A stretch of 64,000 nt of DNA from Apodospora peruviana. Lineage: Eukaryota > Ascomycota > Sordariomycetes > Sordariales > Lasiosphaeriaceae. Each line of letters starts with the position of its first letter. Position 1 is the stretch's first letter. The notes beneath the pieces are model-generated. The model made no database searches. It was not told where the DNA came from and saw nothing but the letters and a program-made list of their open reading frames with translations. A program made the translations under genes and the position numbers. Positions 23,753-34,588 of this stretch are shown one piece after another. The stretch is from the NCBI GenBank assembly GCA_033439685.1, contig JAUEDM010000004.1:3906001-3970000 (forward strand). Direction: 5' to 3'.

Positions 23753-25240
23753 ATGTCGGGAAGAAAGGATGACGATGCCGTGGCGATCCAGAATGAAGCC
23801 AGCAGGAGAGGCGTGGGCAAAATCGACGCCTCGATCGCGTCTGCTCCGTGCGACGCCGACAGCGTGCCGGAACTGATCAAGGACATCTCCCAGGCGCAAG
23901 GGCAAGCCAACCTGACGAACGGCCGCGAGGCTCGTCTCCAGCTTCTGGGCAAAGCCCGTGCTCTGGTCCAGGCGCTCGAGACTCCGCGGGAGGTCATGTT
24001 GAAGCACGTCGGTGCAGAGGTGAGTCGCAATTCCCCTTTCCACTCTCGGGGATCATTACTAACTTGCTCGTAGACATGTTCTTTCTTCTCCGTCTGCCTG
24101 GGAATTGACATTGGTCACTTCAAAGCCATGGCTCAGAACGACTGCAGCCCGAAGAAGGTTCCCGAGATTGCCTCTGCTGTTGGCTTTGACACCGATGGAC
24201 TCCGTAATAAGCTCTCCTCCCACCAACAGAAATACAACTGACTCCCTATCAAGGTCGTATCCTACGCCACTTGGAAGCAATGGGACACATCGCCCAGACC
24301 GGACCAGACGAGTACGCCCCCAACAACTTCAGCAAGTCCCTAACCATCCCCATCGTCGCCGACGGCTATCCCTTCTAGTAAGCCTCCCCTCTCTACCACA
24401 ACACCTTTCCATTCCCTAACAACCTCCTTTTCAAGCCGAGACGTCTGCATCGCTCCCATGCTCCACCTCCACAAATGGTACAAAACCAAGTCCTACGCCA
24501 CCCCAACAACAGGCCACGACAACCCCTTCACATTCGGCAACACAACCGCCCTCTCAATGTTCGAGTACATGGCCGCCTCCCCGACCTACATGGAACAGTT
24601 CAACCACCACATGGGCGGCTACCGTCTGGGGCGTCCAGCCTGGTTCCACCGATCCGTCTATCCGGCCCTTCCGGACCTCCTCAACAACGTCCCTGATATC
24701 GAAGATCCAGTCGTCCTAGTAGACATAGGCGGCAACCGCGGCCACGACCTCGAAAACTTTCTGGCCTCCAACTCCTGGCCGCCCAACTATTCCCGCCGCT
24801 CCACCGACGCAAAATTCATCCTCCAAGACCAACAAGCCGTCCTCGACGACGCACCCTCCAGTCTCGACATGCGCATCACAAAGATGCCGCACGACTTCTT
24901 CACGCCTCAACCAGTCCACGGTGCTCGGGCCTATTACCTCCACCACATCCTGCACGACTGGCCCGACGAGTGGTGCGAGGTCATCGTCAACCAGATCAAG
25001 GGCGCCATGAAGCCGGGCTATTCACGCCTCCTAATCAACGAGCACGTGATCCCGCCCAAAAACGCAAACTGGGAGGTTACCTACCTCGATCTGTACATGA
25101 TGACTCTGTTCGGGTCGCGCGAGCGCACCGAGCACGAGTGGAGGGCGCTTCTGGAAGAAAAGTGCGGACTGAAAATTATCAACATCTATAACCCTGGCAA
25201 TGGGGTCGAGGCGCTTATTGAGTGTGAGGTGTCAGTCTAG
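23753..25240 (+). CDS. SAM-dependent O-methyltransferase (family 2, secondary-metabolite type)
   Basis: A 441-residue protein from exons 23753-24019, 24074-24203, 24254-24377 and 24436-25240. All three introns start GTGAG, GTAAT or GTAAG and are 50-58 bases. The N-terminal half contains the winged-helix dimerisation region (PEIASAVGFDTDGLRRIL). The catalytic half has the SAM-binding glycine loop VLVDIGGNRGHDL, the acidic motif ITKMPHDFF, and YYLHHILHDWPDEW, whose His/Asp pair corresponds to the catalytic base region of plant and fungal O-methyltransferases. LLINEHVIP follows. It resembles enzymes that methylate hydroxyl groups of polyketides or other aromatics; the substrate is unknown. No biosynthetic backbone gene lies within the window. 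Confidence 0.9.
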
Positions 25241-26105
25241 TCCTGATAAAGGGATTGCTTAAGTAGGTAGTAGCTTGGGAAATTGAGTATTTTTCAACAA
25301 AAAAAAACAGCTAGCTGGGTTTTGAATTAAGGGTAGGTTTTATCTCTTATTAGGCAGTTGTATCTTGATTAAATTGATATAGTGGACACCCTTTGCCATT
25401 CTATAAAGTTGTGTCGCAGTAGAAAGGGGTTGTTACCTTACTTAGGTAGGTATGTAAACGCTCCTGGGGCCATATAAAGAGCTCGCAGGATCCCTCCCCC
25501 TTTCTTGCTCGCGCTCTCTATCTGTAGAACAATACAACCGACTTTTCCTTCAAATATTTTCAGCGCATTCCACTAGTGCCCACAATTTAGGTTTGTCACC
25601 AGTAGCCATAAGCTCAAGCTAGTCAAAGGACGTATGTTTTAACGAGCTGTCAACAACCTCATTTCCAGAACGTTAAACTTTGGTAGGTGATATGCTTACC
25701 CAATTGCTCCACAGCTACGCACTGCACACCCACCCCGGCGAAGGGGCTAGGGTTCTATCAACTGCCAGCCACTCGAGGCCACTTATCCAATCTTCTAATA
25801 AATCTAGTTCCCTTATGTCTTCGTTCACCGTGGCCACGTTTGCGACGCCAACTTATCCAAAGGCCTAAGCTACTATATGTTGGAATCCCCTCTATATCTC
25901 GTATTATAATATATCTAACGAGTCGTCGGCGATGCGAGGGCCGTACGCGTGACATATTCATGAGCGTGATCTCCGTGACGGGCGTGGTGTCCGTGGTAGC
26001 GCATGGTGGGCAACATACTGATATTGGCATTTTGAGAGGCTACACGCCCTTGGCAGTTGTCAGAGCCCTTGATCCTTGGGTGTGTGTAGCAATCGGGCAG
26101 GTGTA
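25241..26105. other. Convergent intergenic region
   Basis: About 865 bases between the convergent methyltransferase and ABC ATPase genes, so mostly 3' regions. Short repeats of the TTAGGTAGGTA type occur near 25440. No gene supported. Confidence 0.45.
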
Positions 26106-28085
26106 TCAACGTTTACCATCTTCAGAAACCGCCCTTGCCGGCGCCATCCCCCAGATTTCCCCCCACAGTCTCGAATCCGTCTTCAGCGGCCAGCCGAGCC
26201 GGCCAAACCGCGGTCTTTCGCCAGTGTTCGCCTCGGGAAGACAGAGCCATTCTCTCACGCAGTCGGGAACCTCCTCTTTGACGTGGCTGATGCAGATCAG
26301 CGCCTGCTGCTCAGACAGGCCCTTGACCACCGCTTTTACTGCTACAGCAGCGCCGTCGTCTCCAGACAGCTCTCCAAACTGCAGCCAGTTCATGCACTTG
26401 TCCCTGACCTTCTCGTCCATTCCGCTAAACGCCTCGTCGAGCACAACAATATCTGGGTGCTTTATGATGGCACGCAGGAACAGCAGTACGCGCTGAGCGC
26501 TAAACGACAGCTCCCCAAACTGGTACCCGGTCGCCCAATCCACCGAGGACGATGGCGCCGGACGTCCAGCCGCGGCAGTAAAACCCGGGTGGAGTTCGGC
26601 CTCGAACCACGCCAGCGTGGCGTCAACCTGCTTCTTGGCCGCGTCGTCGAGCGCCGGCTTGCTGCGGAACGTATCCGCCCACGCGGTCTCGAGGACCCGC
26701 CTTACCGTCAGGCTGCGCGGCATGTGCTGGTGGATCTCCGGGCTGGAGTGCCCGATGCGCGCCTGGATGTCCCAAAAGGTGAGCGGCAGCTCGGCCGAGC
26801 CAGGCTCGGGCAGACGACTGCGGCCAAACAGTTTGATCGGGAGCGAGTACGTCTGCGGGTGGTCGGAGCAGAGCAGGGAGACAATGGTCGTCTTGCCCGA
26901 ACCGTTGGGCCCGAAGACACCCCATCGCTCACCGCGGCGGACCGTCCAGGTTAAACCGTCGACTTCCTTTCCGTTCCTCTCCTCTGTCCAGTTGCCGAGC
27001 ACCACCTTGTCGCCGTACTTGACCCGACAACCATCCATCTCGACGAGTGGCTCGCCGGTGCTCTCTGGCTTGCTCTCCCACTTTACCAGATGGTGGGGGC
27101 GGACCCTATGAACGCCAACCAAGCCTTCCAACAGTCCCTTCCCCTCGATCCCATGCTCCGTCAAGTCCCTCCCGAACTGGCTCAACGTATGCAGTGGGAG
27201 TTGCGCGGTCTCTGTTAACCTCCCCGCCATCACTCCCTCAGCATAGTTTTTCAACTTCCTCAGTACTGCATACTTCCTGCCTCTGAAGGCCACTTGGCAA
27301 TCCGTTGTCAGATATACGAGGTTCGTGACCCACCAGGGGATCGGATCCTGCGGCCGAGCAGTCAGCATAAACTTCTGGCTCGATTCAGCCGTCGCAAGCC
27401 GATTCAGCAACCGGTTTAGTTCCAACACGGTAGGCGGGTCTAGGCCCATGAACGGCTCGTCGAGCAACAAAAGCTTCGGGTCGGTGAGAAGCGCGCGCGC
27501 GATGCGTGCCCGTCTCCCCTGTCCGTTGGAAAGAAAGGCAACAGGGAGGTCGAGAAGGCCGTCTAGCTTCAAGGCCTCCGCCACCGAGTTGAGCGTCAAG
27601 TCCTGTTTTCCCGGAACAAGTTGGTGGTGGTCGTCGGAAGGATTAAGCTCGGTGTTGCCTAGCAGGTAATCCCGCAGGGAGAAGTCTGTGATTTCGCGGC
27701 GCGATTCGTACCGCGCCGAAAGGTACGCCGATGTAGTCACGGCCGGCGGGCCCAGACCGTTGGCACTGTCGTCGAAGCCGACATAGCGAATGGCCCGGCG
27801 GGGGTCGAGGCCACTAGACGACAGAGCCGGGTATTTGCGAGCTTGTGGCGGGACACATATGAGGTCTCCGCGAAGCACCTTCAGGAATGTAGTCTTGCCC
27901 GAGAGGGAGGGCCCGATGACGCACGTGATTTTTGGAGTCCGCCGGCGTTGGTTTGGGAGAATCCTGAGCTTCAACTCGGTGAACAAGGCCGGGTTAGGGT
28001 GAGCAAGGTGGGTGGACGAAGGATGGTGTCGGTAAAAACTCCCCCGTGTGATCTTTATTAAGGAATTATTAGGGGGCCGCGCCAT
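26106..28085 (-). CDS. Soluble twin-ATPase ABC protein (YDR061W/ModF-like)
   Basis: An intronless 659-residue protein with two ABC ATPase domains and no membrane segments. NBD1 has Walker A GPSLSGKTT (about residue 58), the signature LSNGQGRRARIARALL and Walker B LLLLDEPFMGLD. NBD2 has Walker A GPNGSGKTT (about 393) and Walker B IVVLDEAFSGMD, but its signature reads ELSFSAQRVLLFLRAI, lacking the usual LSGGQ glycines. The same layout is found in yeast YDR061W and resembles bacterial ModF-type proteins. Their physiological role is poorly known, and transport is unlikely without membrane domains. The start at 28085 gives a basic N-terminus (MARPPNNSLIKITRGSFYRH) that could act in mitochondrial targeting; this is a guess. 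Confidence 0.88.
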   Translation of the reverse strand: MARPPNNSLIKITRGSFYRHHPSSTHLAHPNPALFTELKLRILPNQRRRTPKITCVIGPSLSGKTTFLKVLRGDLICVPPQARKYPALSSSGLDPRRAIRYVGFDDSANGLGPPAVTTSAYLSARYESRREITDFSLRDYLLGNTELNPSDDHHQLVPGKQDLTLNSVAEALKLDGLLDLPVAFLSNGQGRRARIARALLTDPKLLLLDEPFMGLDPPTVLELNRLLNRLATAESSQKFMLTARPQDPIPWWVTNLVYLTTDCQVAFRGRKYAVLRKLKNYAEGVMAGRLTETAQLPLHTLSQFGRDLTEHGIEGKGLLEGLVGVHRVRPHHLVKWESKPESTGEPLVEMDGCRVKYGDKVVLGNWTEERNGKEVDGLTWTVRRGERWGVFGPNGSGKTTIVSLLCSDHPQTYSLPIKLFGRSRLPEPGSAELPLTFWDIQARIGHSSPEIHQHMPRSLTVRRVLETAWADTFRSKPALDDAAKKQVDATLAWFEAELHPGFTAAAGRPAPSSSVDWATGYQFGELSFSAQRVLLFLRAIIKHPDIVVLDEAFSGMDEKVRDKCMNWLQFGELSGDDGAAVAVKAVVKGLSEQQALICISHVKEEVPDCVREWLCLPEANTGERPRFGRLGWPLKTDSRLWGEIWGMAPARAVSEDGKR

Positions 28086-28502
28086 TGTTGGACTGATTCG
28101 GTGCCGTTGAGAGACCCGGGAGCCATCAAGGATTCTGGTTCTGAGTTTTAATCAATTTCAATTGCAGTGGTGCACTGGTGGGATTAAATCCGAGTCCCGA
28201 CGAACGACACGAAACGGGAGTGACGAGCCGGCATCGCGCTTGCGGCGCCTGCCGCGCTAGCTGAGGTACTGTGTACAGGTACATCCTTGACCGTCTGTGC
28301 GACCTGCCGCTGACGCGAAGCTGTTGGAGCCTGCCTCTGGAGCTTCCCAATCATCAACTCAACAACCTCGCCATCATCATCACCAATTTCAGCCACCCAC
28401 CACCACATCTCAACGAGTTTTCCAGATAACCGAAATCCAAAACCACATCCCTCCTCTCTGAAAGCAACCACAATCACTGAGCAAACAAAACAATCCGTCA
28501 AG
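28086..28502. other. Divergent promoter region between the ABC ATPase and UMP1
   Basis: About 420 bases separating two divergently transcribed genes; both promoters should be here. CT-rich leader sequence precedes the UMP1 start (AACAAAACAATCCGTCAAG). No other feature. Confidence 0.5.
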
Positions 28503-29036
28503 ATGGTACGTACAACCGCGCCCCCCCCCCCCCCCCCAACTATCACCCAGACAGCTAGCTACCGTACCTAACTCTTTTTCGTCATATAGTCCCTCCGCAT
28601 CGTCCCCGAAGACGCCCACTCCTCTTCATTTACACACATCCCCTCCAAATCCGTCTCCGCGCCCTCCGCCCCAGGCCTGCACGACACCCTCCGCGCGGGC
28701 GTCGGCCCCTCGCCCCACGACACCTCCTCCTCTGTGTCGGCGCACCCGCTCGAGGCCCGCCTGAAAGCCTGGGAGGCAACGCGCGAGTCGCTGCGCATGG
28801 AGACGCTGCGACGTGCCTACGGCATGGCCGAGCCCATCCGCCGCGGCATGGAGCTCAAGATCACGCGCGACGGCGAGTGGCGGCCCATGGCTCTTTCTGC
28901 GGGAAACGCAAGCTTGCACGAGGAGATCCTGGCGGGCCGCGACGAGATGATTACCTGGGAGGATGTGTACACGGGCGAGGACACGAGGGCCGCGGTGGGC
29001 GTGCACGATGAGATTGAGCGCAAGTTGAAGATGTAA
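28503..29036 (+). CDS. UMP1: Proteasome maturation factor Ump1
   Basis: Assembly chaperone of the 20S proteasome core. It sits inside half-proteasomes and becomes the first substrate after beta-subunit maturation. The first coding exon holds only the initiator ATG (28503-28505). An 84-base intron follows (GTACGT...CATATAG) and contains a run of about 18 cytosines. Exon 2 (28590-29036) encodes the remaining 148 residues, 149 in total, which fits the family length. Recognisable blocks are SLRIVPEDAHSSSF at the N-terminus, GLHDTLRAG, HPLEARLKAWEATRESLRME, and the most conserved RRAYGMAEPIRRGMELKI followed by EWRP. No residue of the core appears missing. Confidence 0.92.
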
Positions 29037-29988
29037 AAATGGGAGAAATGGTTTGAGGGAGGAGGAGGAGGGAGGGTACTAGCAGGCCTACTACTCCGTA
29101 CAGCAAACAAACTCGCTTGTTTATAGCCAACCCAACAGTTCGGCGCGAAACAAAACGTCGAGAAATGGTTGGGAGGAGAGCTAGGGCGGCGGTGGATGTA
29201 CGATACCATAGTTCTTGCTTCACGTTGGCCAACAGCGAGATGACGTGCGCTATCCATAGACCATGGTCTGTAGTCTGGCTGGGAAATGGACACCTTTACG
29301 CATATGATATGACTGGTGCTGCTACTACTGCATGTGCAGGTTCTAGCTCCGTTGACGCTGCCCGAATCAATCCTCCGGCACTATCTTCCAGTCATTCATC
29401 GACACACCCGAGAACATCCATCTTCAGAGAGCTACCACAACCGTTGATTTGGTTAATCCCATTTGCCCTCTTGTTGTCCCCCGAGTGACCCTTCCTTCTC
29501 GTTCAAACCTACAGCAGTACATGGATTGTAATAGTAGTAGCAAGTCTGCCGGTAGTCTGTATTTATATACCAAAATAAAACAAAACTCACAACACAACCT
29601 TAGAATACCTACTAACAAACCTCAAAACACAACACACAACTCCATTCCCTAGCAGCAAAACTCCACATCCGAGGACTTGTCCTGGATGCAATTAAAACAA
29701 CTTGAGCAAAGGAAAAGCGAAAAGCCAGAACTTCTCGATACATGCAGTAGTAATCCGTAGAGTAGGGGAAATATATGTGTGTCTCGTTTTGTTAAAACAA
29801 ATAAACAGAAAGACTGACAGGAAAACTTTCCCAAGACATAAAAAACCCCAACCAACACAAAACTAAAATGCTTGTCCAAACAACATCTCTCTCGCTGGTG
29901 TACAGCAGCAACAGCAGCAGCCGTCGTCATGATACCTCGTAAACGAACCCTGCTCCCCAACCCTTAACCGGAAACCAAACAGACAGCC
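29037..29988. other. Convergent intergenic region
   Basis: About 950 bases between the convergent UMP1 and ubiquitin-fold genes. The sequence becomes AT-rich toward 29500-29900, as expected for 3' regions. Short open frames here overlap on both strands and are not supported. Confidence 0.45.
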
Positions 29989-30853
29989 TTATAAAATAAC
30001 ACAACACCCACTCCCACCTTCACTCCTCCTCCCCTCTCGCGCACTGCTTTTCCCCTTTCCAGCTTCATCCTCCTCCATCATCTCGGCTGGCCGCACGCTC
30101 ATGTGCACCACGTTCGGACTATCGGCCGTAAATTGGTATTCTGCCATCCCATACGTTAGCTCTTTATCCACCTAAATACCGTCAATACCAGGGTAACTCA
30201 CTCTTCAACTGCTCCTTATCATCCAACAGCTTCCCGAAATGGATCAGTCGGATACTGCTCGGGCTTGCCGGCTTGCCGTCCCACTCGTCCCTCCACTCGC
30301 GCAGGATCAATTCCTTGAGCTTGTATATCGAGATGCTGAACGGATCCCGCTTCCCGGACTCGGTCACGTCCGGAATCTCGACATTGCGCTTGGCTAGGTA
30401 GCGCTCGTCGATCCGGTACGGATGCCTCGCGCCGGTTGGGAGGAGCAGCGTGATGCTGCATACTGGGGCGTTATCGCCTGTCGGAGAGGAGGGGGCGACT
30501 GCTGCGCTGGATGGACCTATTGACAGCGAGTCGCTATCTTCTCTTTGCGGCTGTGTTGGCTTCTCGACCGGGGCTGCTGGTGGTGGGGTTGGCGGGGGTG
30601 GTTCCTCCTTTTCTTTGCCTTTTGCGGACGCTTCTGCTGGTGATGGCGTGGTATCTTTAGCGGGCACTGGGACCGGTATCGACGGCTCGCCCAGGTCTGT
30701 CTGTGGGGGCAATAGCTGCTGCTCTGATTTTGCGTTGTCGGTCGTCGTCGTTGTCGCCTTATCTGTCTCGCTCATTGGCGCAATCTCTGCCAACTGCAGC
30801 GGATCGCTCGACGCCGGCGACGTGGCCGTGATTTTGGACTCGATCTCGGCCAT
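29989..30853 (-). CDS. Ubiquitin-fold protein with C-terminal CaaX box (Rad60-SLD/MUB-like)
   Basis: A 267-residue protein from exons 30202-30853 and 29989-30140. The 61-base intron (GTGAGT...GCTAACG...GGCAG) joins EQLK to KYQFTADSPNVVHM in frame. The first 125 residues are disordered and rich in Thr, Pro and Glu. A ubiquitin-like fold of the Rad60-SLD_2 type follows, with ITLLLPTGARHPYRIDERYL, a KELILREWRDEW helix, IRLIHFGKLLDDKEQL and NVVHMSVRP. The protein ends GCCVIL, a CaaX motif whose final Leu favours geranylgeranylation, with a second Cys as a possible palmitoylation site. The combination matches membrane-anchored ubiquitin-fold proteins, which in plants bind E2 enzymes at the membrane. 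A similar role here is inference. Confidence 0.85.
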
Positions 30854-33800
30854 GACGGGAAATGTTTCGCAAGGCCACGTGGGGGGGTAGAGTGAAATTG
30901 TCTCGAAATCGATGGGACAGCAAAAAAGGACTTGGATAAGATAAATGATCCGAGTCTATCGCTCGACGAATGGATTATCGTATCGAAGTCGCTTTCGGAG
31001 ACCGGTTCGTCGGATCTCGGCCGGAAACGGTGGGTCGCAGGTTTCCCAGGTGGTGTGTTCTTCTCTCTCGGCACGTACGTTCCTCAAAGCCAGAAACCGA
31101 CGGCTTTGGCTAGATCGCTTGTGTCGTCGAACCCAGAACTTGTCCGTATCGGTCCGAGATGGCCATGTATTGCAGCGCTGGAAACATACGATGCAAAAAG
31201 ACAGGACGAAAAGAGCAATCGAAACACACGAGGCGGCGTGTATGGACGGAAGCGTGGCTGGCCCACTGGGTGGCCCAGGTCCCCTCTCGCGGTCGTCCCT
31301 TTCAGTAACCGCTCGCGTCTGGCTGGCCTTTTGGTGGCCGCTGATGTGGCCGCTGCGAGCGTCTCGGGGGCGATTAGCGAATGTCGACGACTCGACACAA
31401 TCGGAACAGCCAGCTATTCAAGAAGCAACGAAACAGTTCACAGCTGGAGTGCCAACATTGAAGGTAGAAAAGGATGAATCGTGGTCGGAAGTCGGAAGCC
31501 GTGGAACAGACGGTCGGGGGTTGAGTGGCACTGGCCTGAGGTGCGTCTGCGCCCGCCAACAATGGTCGTGGATGGATGGGTCCAGCAGGGCATCCAGGAT
31601 ATGCTGATGCGCTGTGGCCACCCCGGTGTATCCGCTCACCCACTGCCCGCTAAGGTGGGCGTGAGTGTGTGGGCAATCCGCGCATGGCAACAGCGATTGG
31701 ATCCCTGCGCGGGCTACGGATACGGGACTTGGGCTTTCCACCTTGGTGTGGAGTCAATGATGCATCACTGGTGTGAACCTTGTTCGATCTTGCCTTTCAA
31801 CGCCTGTCATTCCCATCGCCGAGATATCTTTGACAGCATCAAGTGACTGTTGATATTTCCAGCACAGTCAGCGGTTGCCGGTGCAAGCGTACCTGTGTCT
31901 GTTCGCGTATGCGTCTACGGATATGCGAGTCAATTCAGCTAATCTCCGGGCCAGGTCCAGGCTCAAGCCCCAGCACAGCCTGCTGCTTCCGGCTGCGGCC
32001 CGAGGAATTCGGGATTCCAACGACAAGAGAAAAAAAGTCCACGTCCCTGTTTCAGATCCTTCTGGCGGTGTGAAGTTTTAGGGACTAGGTCTAGAGCGTC
32101 TACATATTCTCCTCAGCAGCAATGCCATGTCCATGTTTGCACAGTTCTTCGGGCGAGACTTGAGTCCTTGCCCAAGAGGTCTTATCTAAAATAGAGAGCA
32201 GCGGCAAGCAGTCTATGAACAGCCATAGCTCAATAAACACCAGTTTGGGTTGCTTCATAAAAGTCTAGATACGGATATTCCGGTGTCAAACAGGTAAGTC
32301 TTCTCTACCTTGTCTCGCGCTAACAAACTGCCAAGGAACAGCCTGGGCACTGCACAGTAGTCCGCATGTTTCACCAGCCCGCCAAATACCACGACATCGC
32401 AAGACAAAATCAATGAAACGAATTCAGCCCCCATTCGGCTTAGTCATCTTTCTGCACTTTCTAACTTCAAGTTTGTTCATCGGCATGGATCGGCAGTCAC
32501 GTTGACAAACGTGGGCGGTGCATTGCATCTCACTGCATATACTACTACTCCCTAGCAGTCAAAGAACAGGAGCTATGGGACGCCAAAACCCGCACTCCCA
32601 AGAAATCAAAACAACAAATATTTAATCCAGGAGGTTGGAGGCGGCATGGCTGGTAGTCGTGAAACATGACCACGTCGTAGTCGAGGTGCCGCAACACGGA
32701 CTCGCCGTTACTCGACAACTAGTCTCTAATTGTTATGAAATGCGTTGTTGCTGTTGTCATCATCATCTACCGGCAACGAACAAACCGTCTGTGTCGCCCG
32801 AGTTCGATTGACTCGATTCCACAGCGTGGCCCTGTTTCAACCCCTTTCCTGCCCAACCCCGGATTTCCGCTGTGTAATCTACGCCGCATGACTGCTGGGT
32901 TCCGCGGTTTTCGAGGGTCGGCGTATGCAGGAGGTATACCAAAACTATATACTAGACATTGTGTAATCTGTGGCTTGCTTTGACAACAGTATGGGTTGAT
33001 TGTAGCGGTGAACTCTTATAGCCACAGGCACAAGGTCTACTTGTAACGACGGTGCTCCTTCTCGGAATGTCTATTGGAGAAGCAGGTATACTGTTCAAGT
33101 TGTGCTGTTTTGGCTATTGAAGTATCGGTGTCAGTGGCAGGTTGTGGAAGGCCGTGTCGTCTCCTTTTGGATGATTTTCTTTCCGTTTTCGGTGGTTATG
33201 AGCTTCCATATAAATCAAAGGTCTTGGTGGTTTGAATGAGACTGAGGCGTTCGAAAGTTTAGAGGCAAGCTATAAAAGCATGTTTATCATTGGCGATCAA
33301 AAATATGTGAGCTTTTGAACTTGAAGTCTCGGGGCCTCACCTTCTCATCCTTCTCTTCAAATATGATTATTTGCGCCGGATCTTTAAATCAAAGATAATT
33401 AGGACCATCTCATATTATCGAAGCAGTGAGTAGCTGACTCTGGGTGAGTAAATTCCCCCTAAGGAGCGAATACCCACACAAGTCCACTACTAGAGACAAC
33501 ATGGAGACCCCCTCGTGCACCCTACCGAAACTGCCGACCGGCAAGACGGTGGTACTGTCCCTCGATGAAGATATGATTCCTAGGTCAGGCAAAGAAAGTT
33601 TGTGCTACGAGGGCAAGCAAACTCCCGCTCTGAGACTCGCCATGGCCCATGGTGAGCCATGTTCTGAAGACGACCAAATTCCCCGAACTTCAAGACCTGC
33701 AGACGGTAGACCCCAGTTAGTATATAGGATCTAAGTTCTCTCATCGGATTCGTCAACACAATGGCCCCCATTGTCTGTCCTATTGAGTCGCTTTTGAATT

Positions 33801-34588
33801 TGCGGTGAGGCACGGCAGCGCAGCAGTGAAAGACTGTGAATCGCGAAACAACAAGATGAGAGGGTCATTGATCATTGGTGGTATCAATTTCATCTGAACA
33901 TTGCTTCCGTCGTTACCTTGCCGAACTTGGGTCACTCACTTCGATTTTGGCGTCCCACAAATTTCCTGCCTCTTCTAAATGCTGCCCCGGCTGCCCTCGA
34001 CTCTCTCCCTTCTTCTCCTTCTGCAAACTTCGTTTTCGACTCTCGTTTTTCCCAACGCCAACGCGAGCACATTTCATTAGCAAACATTTCTCGTTTATAA
34101 AACCTTGATCTCCACTGGTAAGTTTTCTTTTTCTTGCTTTCAAAAAATCATTTCTCGAATTCTGCATCTCATCGCCTGCGGTCGAGCGCTGCCTGAGTGA
34201 CGCGCCCGCATCCTCACCCAGCAACGACTTGATCACACCACACTACCTTTCCCTATATCAAAATTATTGCGGCAGCAGTAAATTCCGCGTTTGTTTTTGT
34301 TGCACCGTATTTCTTGCTACTTCTCCCACATCCTGCCGACGTCGACGTCCCACACAAAAGGAGGCAGCCAGCCGCGCCGACCATCCCTACTTACCAACGG
34401 AACCGTTTGTTTGCCTTTATTCACATTTAACCTTCATTCATAGCCCTTCTTGCATCTGGTTACGGCTCGCTCAATGTATATTTAAACCTACAATTCGTCA
34501 TTCGTACCAAATCATACCAGACCATCAGCTAACCCTCATCACCAGATAACCAAACCACACCTACCCTCCTAACCCCGCAAGAGACAAG
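30854..34588. other. Very long gene-free stretch, including the leader of the wall protein
   Basis: About 3.7 kb. The first 1.2 kb is GC-rich with overlapping arginine-rich frames on both strands that I do not accept as genes. From about 32.1 to 33.4 kb the sequence is more AT-rich with no open frames of note. A 96-codon frame at 33444-33734 has no recognisable features. From about 33960 the sequence is CT-rich and looks like promoter and leader of the gene at 34589. A TATAAAA at about 34096 is followed by GGTAAGTTTTC at about 34119, a possible start of a 5' leader intron. Confidence 0.4.
34119..34125 (+). promoter_or_regulatory. Possible 5'-leader intron donor upstream of wall protein gene
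   Basis: A consensus donor (GGTAAGT followed by a T-rich tract) lies about 470 bases before the start codon at 34589, shortly after a TATAAAA box. A long CT-rich leader with a spliced intron is common in highly expressed fungal surface-protein genes. The acceptor is not certain (a CAG near 34282 is one option). Confidence 0.3.

Noticed and set aside
1..28085. A complete secondary-metabolite cluster
   Set aside because: P450, MFS, ABCC, methyltransferase and Clr5 genes are present but spread over 28 kb with unrelated genes between and no synthase in view.
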